This document shows positions 4,716 through 8,084 of a DNA stretch of 8,084 nt, piece by piece (the first letter of the stretch is position 1; every line of letters begins with the position of its first letter). The position numbers and the translations under genes were made by a program. Origin of the DNA: JBBTWV01 sp038062615 (GTDB lineage: Bacteria > Patescibacteriota > Gracilibacteria > UBA1369 > UM-FILTER-53-11). The stretch spans positions 1-8,084 of the forward strand of contig JBBTWV010000024.1 of NCBI GenBank assembly GCA_038062615.1, given 5' to 3'. The notes beneath the pieces are model-generated. The model worked only from the letters and a program-made list of their open reading frames with translations, was not told the origin of the DNA and did no database searches.

Positions 4716-5789
4716 TCAAATCTTCCGCACCACCCCCTTCTCCGCATCCACCTCTACCCGATCCCCGTCTTTAAGAGATGTTATCAAATTCGGAATCCCA
4801 ACAATACACGGCTTACCCAGTTCGCGCGAGACAATGGCCGCGTGCGAAGTGAGGCCGCCAAACTCGGTTAAAATCGCTTGGGCTTTTTTCATAATCGGAA
4901 GATAATGAACCATAGTTTGAAGTGAAACCAGTATTTCACCTGATTTGAATCTAGAAAACTCACTATCCAAAAGCACTTTACGAACCCTTCCTTTAACCGT
5001 GCCAGGGTTGGCTGACATACCATGTAAAATAGTTTGTTTTTTTACGCCGGGTTTTGGCAAGTCGTATTTACTGGCTATTTTTTGAGCTCGTGTGCCCGCA
5101 AAAATACGATAATTCCCAAACTCATCTGTAGTCACGCAGAACTTCATGCGCTCCTGCGCCAATGGCTCTAAGGTTTTTCTCTTTTTGAGCGCGTCGATTA
5201 TTTCTTCCGGGAAAAGATAAAACATTCCATTAAAACTTGTATTAATCCGTCGCCCTATTTCGGCATACAATTTTTTTTCTAATTCCCTTGATTGGTTATG
5301 CCGCCGCCCAAGATGATCGCGCATTTTCCCCATAAATATTTTTATCACGCTCTTCTCTTGCGCGGAAGGATACCAAATATCTAAAAACACAGCGCACCAA
5401 ACTTGCATAGTTAATTTCGAAAACGCTTTGGCCCACGAATCGATAAAATCAACGAGTTCTTGGTCCTTAAAATTCCTAAATTTTGAATTTTTATATTGTT
5501 TTAAAAATAACTCAAATGGTTTTACATTGGCATAATAATCTTGCTCTATGCTTCGCATGTATTTAATTTGATCGCTATCATTCAATTTCTCTAACCTTGC
5601 TCTTAAAACAGATAAGGCATGGGGTAGAAAACAGCAATAATCAAGCTCATCCTTGATATAGGTAAATGAATGAACTCTAAGACCAGTTAATTTGCAAAAA
5701 TGCTCTTTGGCCGCATCGCAATGCCAAATCCACGCAAAAAGAGGAGGTTCATTCCATATTCCTAACAATTGTAATTTTTTCTTTTTCAT
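4716..5789 (-). CDS. PEP-utilising (phosphohistidine) swivel-domain protein, copy B
   Basis: 357 aa. Residues about 1-255 are an unassigned, mostly helical region with many aromatic residues (LFAWIWHCD at 17-25; WCAVFLDIWYP at 131-141; FYLFPEEIIDALKKR at 190-204). Residues 258-357 are the swivel domain: NPGTVKG (261-267), FKSGEILVSL, GGLTSHAAIVSRELGKPC (311-328) with phospho-acceptor H316, and DGDRVEVDAEKGVVRKI at the end. The start at 5789 is chosen because its ATG overlaps the TGA of the ATP-binding-domain gene (ATGA, 5789-5786). A longer frame to 5846 would overlap that gene by about 60 bases and only adds its shadow. Together the two genes give ATP domain, middle domain and His domain, the order of rifampin phosphotransferase-like enzymes; the PEP-binding barrel of PEP synthase is absent. 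The 5' two thirds are markedly AT-rich against the 3' end, hinting at an exchanged N-terminal domain. Confidence 0.87.
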   Translation of the reverse strand: MKKKKLQLLGIWNEPPLFAWIWHCDAAKEHFCKLTGLRVHSFTYIKDELDYCCFLPHALSVLRARLEKLNDSDQIKYMRSIEQDYYANVKPFELFLKQYKNSKFRNFKDQELVDFIDSWAKAFSKLTMQVWCAVFLDIWYPSAQEKSVIKIFMGKMRDHLGRRHNQSRELEKKLYAEIGRRINTSFNGMFYLFPEEIIDALKKRKTLEPLAQERMKFCVTTDEFGNYRIFAGTRAQKIASKYDLPKPGVKKQTILHGMSANPGTVKGRVRKVLLDSEFSRFKSGEILVSLQTMVHYLPIMKKAQAILTEFGGLTSHAAIVSRELGKPCIVGIPNLITSLKDGDRVEVDAEKGVVRKI

Positions 5790-6730
5790 AATGTCGTAAT
5801 CGGCCGCGACTGGAGGATATAAAGTTTGTCGCGCTCCAAAGCCCACTCAATATCCTGCGGATGGCCATAGTGCTTTTCGATTTTCAGGCACAGCCGGGCC
5901 AGCTCCATTATCTTGGGGCCAGCCAATTTTTGCTTTTCCTGTTTGGCTTTTGGTACGATCACTGTCTTAGTGCCACCGCTGGTGCCTTTGGTAATAATCA
6001 TTTTTTCCTGCTTGGCTATTGAGACATCCAAAATCAGTTCTTCTTTTTTATCAATAATATAACTGTCCGGCGTAATCATGCCGGAAACAATCGCCTCGCC
6101 CAGGCCGAAGCCCGCCTCGATGATCATTTGATTGTAATCTTTGGTCACCGGATGGACGGTAAAAGCAATGCCCGAGATTTCGGAGTTCACCATTTTCTGC
6201 ACCACCACGGCCACGCTAACATTGGTTTTGAGCAGTTTTTTTTCATGCCGGTAAAAAATCGCCCGCGGGGTAAAAAGGGATGACCAGCAGGTTTTGACTT
6301 TTTCCAGCAGATTTTTCTTGGTCACGAACAAGTACGTTTCCAGCTCCCCTGCCCAGGACGCGGTTTTGGAGTCTTCCGCAGTTGCGGATGAGCGGACCGC
6401 CATGTACTTGGCATCAAGATCCTTCGCTGCGCTCAGGATGACGGAACCTACGTCCTCCGGCATCTTTGTTTTTTTGATGATGGCGCGAATCACGTTTGAG
6501 GCGCGGTCAATGGAGTTCGTGTCCTGGTAGTTCACCTTGGCAAGCTCCGCCTCAATATCCTCCACAATGTCAGCCTCTTTCACGAACCAGTCAAATGTGT
6601 CCGCTAAAACCACAAACCCCGGGGGCACTGGAATCTTGGCATTGGTCATCTCACCGAGCGAAGCGCCCTTGCCGCCGGCCTCTTTGACTGACTTTGAAGT
6701 GAGTTTTGAAAAAGGTTTAATATATGTCAT
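5786..6730 (-). CDS. stand-alone ATP-binding domain of PEP synthase/PPDK type
   Basis: 314 aa, the complete N-terminal nucleotide-binding domain (PPDK_N) and nothing else. Seen: AGGKGASLGEM (18-28), IPVPPGFVV (33-41), AVRSSATAEDSKTASWAGELETYL (111-134), SLFTPRAIFYR (151-161), VAVVVQKMVNSEISGIAFTVHP (173-194), IEAGFGLGEAIVSGMITPDSY (204-224), and the closing DIEWALERDKLYILQSRPITTL, where the ATP-grasp domain normally ends. In this family it splits ATP to AMP and phosphate and passes phosphate to a swivelling His domain. PEP synthase continues with the His domain and a PEP/pyruvate barrel (about 790 aa in total); here the protein stops and the His domain is on the next gene, joined by ATGA. It is usually annotated as PEP synthase, which I think is unsafe because the substrate barrel is missing. 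Residues 97-105 (VILSAAKDL) are encoded by a dispersed repeat. Its start also overlaps the preceding stop as ATGA (6730-6727). Confidence 0.92.
   Translation of the reverse strand: MTYIKPFSKLTSKSVKEAGGKGASLGEMTNAKIPVPPGFVVLADTFDWFVKEADIVEDIEAELAKVNYQDTNSIDRASNVIRAIIKKTKMPEDVGSVILSAAKDLDAKYMAVRSSATAEDSKTASWAGELETYLFVTKKNLLEKVKTCWSSLFTPRAIFYRHEKKLLKTNVSVAVVVQKMVNSEISGIAFTVHPVTKDYNQMIIEAGFGLGEAIVSGMITPDSYIIDKKEELILDVSIAKQEKMIITKGTSGGTKTVIVPKAKQEKQKLAGPKIMELARLCLKIEKHYGHPQDIEWALERDKLYILQSRPITTL
6416..6442 (-). repeat. dispersed GTCATCC...GGATCT repeat inside the ATP-binding-domain gene
   Basis: Read on the minus strand the element begins GTCATCCTGAGCG and ends GCGAAGGATCTT. It is the same family as the intergenic copy at 1100-1126, in the opposite genome orientation. 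It is in frame and gives VILSAAKDL (residues 97-105), the familiar peptide this repeat yields when translated in that frame. It falls just before the conserved AVRSSATAED strand, where homologues have a helix of about the same length. Confidence 0.82.
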
Positions 6731-7050
6731 ACGTGCTTTCGGGCTACTATTCCAAATGGCAAGCAGTATCGTTCAATCATCTCCAGGCTTGCGCCTGCCT
6801 GATCCTCGCGCGCGCGCGTTATGACGTCCCGGAACAACCCCAGCTCGCGCTTGTGCGGCTGCCTGTTTTCATGCCGCAGCGTCAAATCCACGAGCTCTAG
6901 CACACGTTCAATAGCCCTGTTTCTGCGTTCAATATCTCCGCGGTTGGAAGCAGCGCGCGCGCGCGAGACTTCACTACCAATGTTGCCCATCTGCTCCGCA
7001 AAGCTCAATGTTTGCCACTTGCCTGATGCTAGGTTGGCATGTATTGGCAT
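6727..7050 (-). CDS. small conserved protein of unknown function
   Basis: 107 aa from ATG 7050 (109 aa from GTG 7056). The N-terminal block MPIHANLASGKWQTLSFAEQMGNIGSEVSRA, then ERVLELVDLTL and a C-terminal YCLPFGIVARK, form a pattern I recall from many candidate-phyla genomes as an uncharacterised helical protein. No catalytic motif, signal or membrane segment is visible; composition suggests a four-helix soluble protein. The GTG at 7056 overlaps the upstream stop as GTGA, but the family normally begins M-P-[IV]-H, so I favour 7050. Its TGA overlaps the ATG of the ATP-binding-domain gene (ATGA), placing it in a tightly coupled operon with the phosphotransferase genes. Two alternating GC tracts (about 6806-6818 and 6953-6965) encode RARA-like peptides. 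Confidence 0.75.
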   Translation of the reverse strand: MPIHANLASGKWQTLSFAEQMGNIGSEVSRARAASNRGDIERRNRAIERVLELVDLTLRHENRQPHKRELGLFRDVITRAREDQAGASLEMIERYCLPFGIVARKHV

Positions 7051-7052
7051 AA

Positions 7053-7400
7053 TCACCCAACTAATGTTTCAATAACTGATTTGACCTGCGAGCGTACTGC
7101 CTCATCATCAATTTCCATGCCGCGATTTCCAACGCGGGGACGGATGTTTATCAAAGACTGGTACTCTATAAAATCCTCGCCGGACGAGTCCGGATAGATG
7201 TTCGCGCCCCAGAGGTCTTCCTGTTTTGAACCGTCATCAAGCAATACCTGTTCCGCGTCCGCGTGCATTTCTCCGCCTGCCGCCAGAATGCCGCGCTTAA
7301 TATCAACCACCACTTTTACCATGTCCCCGAAAATCTCTTGCGCCAGTTTTTGGAGGTGTTCGCGGCTGATTTTTTCCGTTACAATCTCAATGTTTGGCAT
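7053..7400 (-). CDS. DUF5674-type protein of unknown function
   Basis: 115 aa. KISREHLQKLAQEIFGDMVKVVVDIKRGILAAGGEMHADAEQVLL (9-54), GSKQEDLWGANIYP (57-70) and EYQSLINIRPRVGNRGMEI (79-97) match, from memory, the conserved blocks of the DUF5674 family: small acidic proteins of unknown function, common in candidate-phyla bacteria. The paired H47/D49 and D62 next to W64-G65 are the likely conserved polar residues. It is the first gene of the long minus-strand series. ATG 7400 has no Shine-Dalgarno, and only 36 bp separate it from the divergent valS. It ends in the GTGA junction with the next gene. Confidence 0.8.
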   Translation of the reverse strand: MPNIEIVTEKISREHLQKLAQEIFGDMVKVVVDIKRGILAAGGEMHADAEQVLLDDGSKQEDLWGANIYPDSSGEDFIEYQSLINIRPRVGNRGMEIDDEAVRSQVKSVIETLVG

Positions 7401-7423
7401 TGTTTTTTAGGCTAAGATATAGT
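7394..7423 (+). promoter_or_regulatory. candidate promoter of valS
   Basis: TTGGCA (7394-7399) and TATAGT (7418-7423) are separated by 18 bp on the plus strand. Transcription would start near 7430, leaving only about 6-7 nt before the valS ATG (7437), which has no Shine-Dalgarno, so the mRNA might be almost leaderless. The gap must also hold the promoter of the divergent DUF5674 gene, for which I see no convincing boxes. The call rests on two hexamers only. Confidence 0.3.
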
Positions 7424-7436
7424 ACCCTTTGACTAT

Positions 7437-8084
7437 ATGAAGTCTACCGACAAAGCCAAGAATTCGCAAGCAAAAGCAGTTGACGTGCCCAAAACATACG
7501 AGCCGCAAAAAGTTGAGGACTCGCTCTACAAAAAGTGGGAGTCTTCGGGTCTGTTCAAGCCTCAAGGAAAGGGTAAACCATTTTCTATTTCCATGCCCCC
7601 GCCCAACGCCACCGGCACCTTGCATTTGGGGCACGCGGTGATGCTTGCTCTTGAAGATATTATGATCCGGCACAGCCGCATGACCGGCAGAAAAACGCTC
7701 TGGGTGCCGGGCACTGACCACGCCTCAATCGCAACCGAAAACAAAGTTGAGCGCGACCTTTTGGAAAAAACAAAAAAGACCAAACAGGAGCTTGGCCGCG
7801 AAAAATTTCTGAAAGAAGTTAAAGCGTTTGTCGCGGATTCGCAGAGCACCATCAAAAACCAAATCCGCAAAATGGGAGCTAGTTGTGATTGGTCGCATGA
7901 GCGGTACACTTTGGATGACGGGCTCTCCCGCACCGTGCAGGAAGTATTCGTCAAAATGCACGAAGATGGCTTGATTTACCGCGGCCACCGCATTGTGAAC
8001 TGGTGCATCCGGTGCCAGTCAACCTTGGCGGATGACGAGGTTGAATACAAAGAAAAGCAAGGTAAGTTTTACTACTTGAAATAC
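7437..8084 (+). CDS. valS: valyl-tRNA synthetase, N-terminal part (runs off the window)
   Basis: The first 216 residues of a class Ia aminoacyl-tRNA synthetase that charges tRNA-Val. After a short Lys/Ala-rich extension come TYEPQKVEDSLYKKWESSGLF (20-40) and the ATP-binding HIGH-type motif PPPNATGTLHLGHA (54-67; H63-L64-G65-H66). GTDHASIATENKVER (92-106) and NWCIRCQSTLADDEVEY (188-204) follow. PPPN[AV]TG and GTDHA[SG]IAT are typical of ValS rather than IleS or LeuS. C190 and C193 begin the insertion into the editing (CP1) region. The frame is open to the last base, so the KMSKS loop and anticodon domain lie outside. The start is ATG 7437; no in-frame alternative upstream fits the 36-bp gap. 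There is no T-box leader: the space is far too short. Confidence 0.95.
   Translation, partial: MKSTDKAKNSQAKAVDVPKTYEPQKVEDSLYKKWESSGLFKPQGKGKPFSISMPPPNATGTLHLGHAVMLALEDIMIRHSRMTGRKTLWVPGTDHASIATENKVERDLLEKTKKTKQELGREKFLKEVKAFVADSQSTIKNQIRKMGASCDWSHERYTLDDGLSRTVQEVFVKMHEDGLIYRGHRIVNWCIRCQSTLADDEVEYKEKQGKFYYLKY

Noticed and set aside
4370..4774. Plus-strand frame of 134 codons across the antitoxin gene and its promoter
   Set aside because: Its translation is low-complexity Ser/Pro-rich, it runs through the promoter and the end of the swivel gene, and the minus strand has clear genes here.
5786..6730. Full-length PEP synthase broken by a frameshift
   Set aside because: The ATP domain ends at its natural boundary, the next gene starts through an exact ATGA overlap, and the next protein's middle region is not a displaced PEP synthase segment. 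A designed split fits better than decay.
6806..6965. Alternating GC tracts (about 6806-6818 and 6953-6965) as possible Z-DNA or regulatory elements
   Set aside because: Both lie inside a coding gene and encode Arg-Ala repeats; composition explains them.
7401..7436. T-box or other tRNA-sensing leader for valS
   Set aside because: Only 36 bp separate valS from the divergent gene, far too short for such a leader.

Overview
The window reads as a compact bacterial chromosome segment, most likely from a Candidate Phyla Radiation (Patescibacteria/Parcubacteria-like) genome. This is inferred from several things seen here: overlapping genes with few Shine-Dalgarno sites, a DUF5674-type protein and a small 'GKWQTL...GNIGSEVSRA' protein that I recall from that group, stand-alone phosphohistidine swivel-domain proteins, and short palindromic repeats lying inside genes. 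The lineage call is by recognition only; no rRNA or marker tree is available.

Left part, plus strand (1-1547): a possible tail of an upstream gene, then tsaD (tRNA threonylcarbamoyladenosine synthesis) carrying two in-frame palindromic repeat inserts, then a small PPC/DUF296-domain protein. A dispersed repeat fills the gap between tsaD and the PPC gene. Right end, plus strand (7437-8084): the 5' part of valS (valyl-tRNA synthetase), cut by the window edge.

Centre, minus strand (7400 down to 1544): a long colinear gene series. In transcription order it holds a DUF5674-type protein, a small conserved protein of unknown function, an isolated ATP-binding domain of the PEP-synthase/pyruvate-phosphate-dikinase type (314 aa), a 357-aa protein with a C-terminal PEP-utilising (phosphohistidine) swivel domain, an AbrB-type antitoxin with a RelE/ParE toxin, a short scar resembling a swivel-domain C-terminus, a 487-aa protein of unknown function, and a second 357-aa swivel-domain protein. 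The first four genes are joined by ATGA or GTGA overlaps. The toxin-antitoxin pair has its own good promoter and an operator-like repeat.

The main point of interest is the dikinase module. The ATP-binding domain is complete but ends where a PEP synthase would continue. The swivel domain with its catalytic His is on a separate polypeptide, behind about 250 residues of unassigned sequence, and no C-terminal PEP-binding TIM barrel is present. This order (ATP domain, variable middle, His domain at the end) matches rifampin phosphotransferase-like enzymes more than PEP synthase, but is split in two genes. A second His-domain protein, paired with the 487-aa unknown, could be an alternative acceptor subunit for the same ATP-binding protein. 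The result would be a modular phosphotransferase with an unknown substrate; this is inference from architecture. The second theme is repeat invasion of coding sequence: two repeat families occupy four sites in 8 kb, three of them inside conserved enzymes and all read through in frame.
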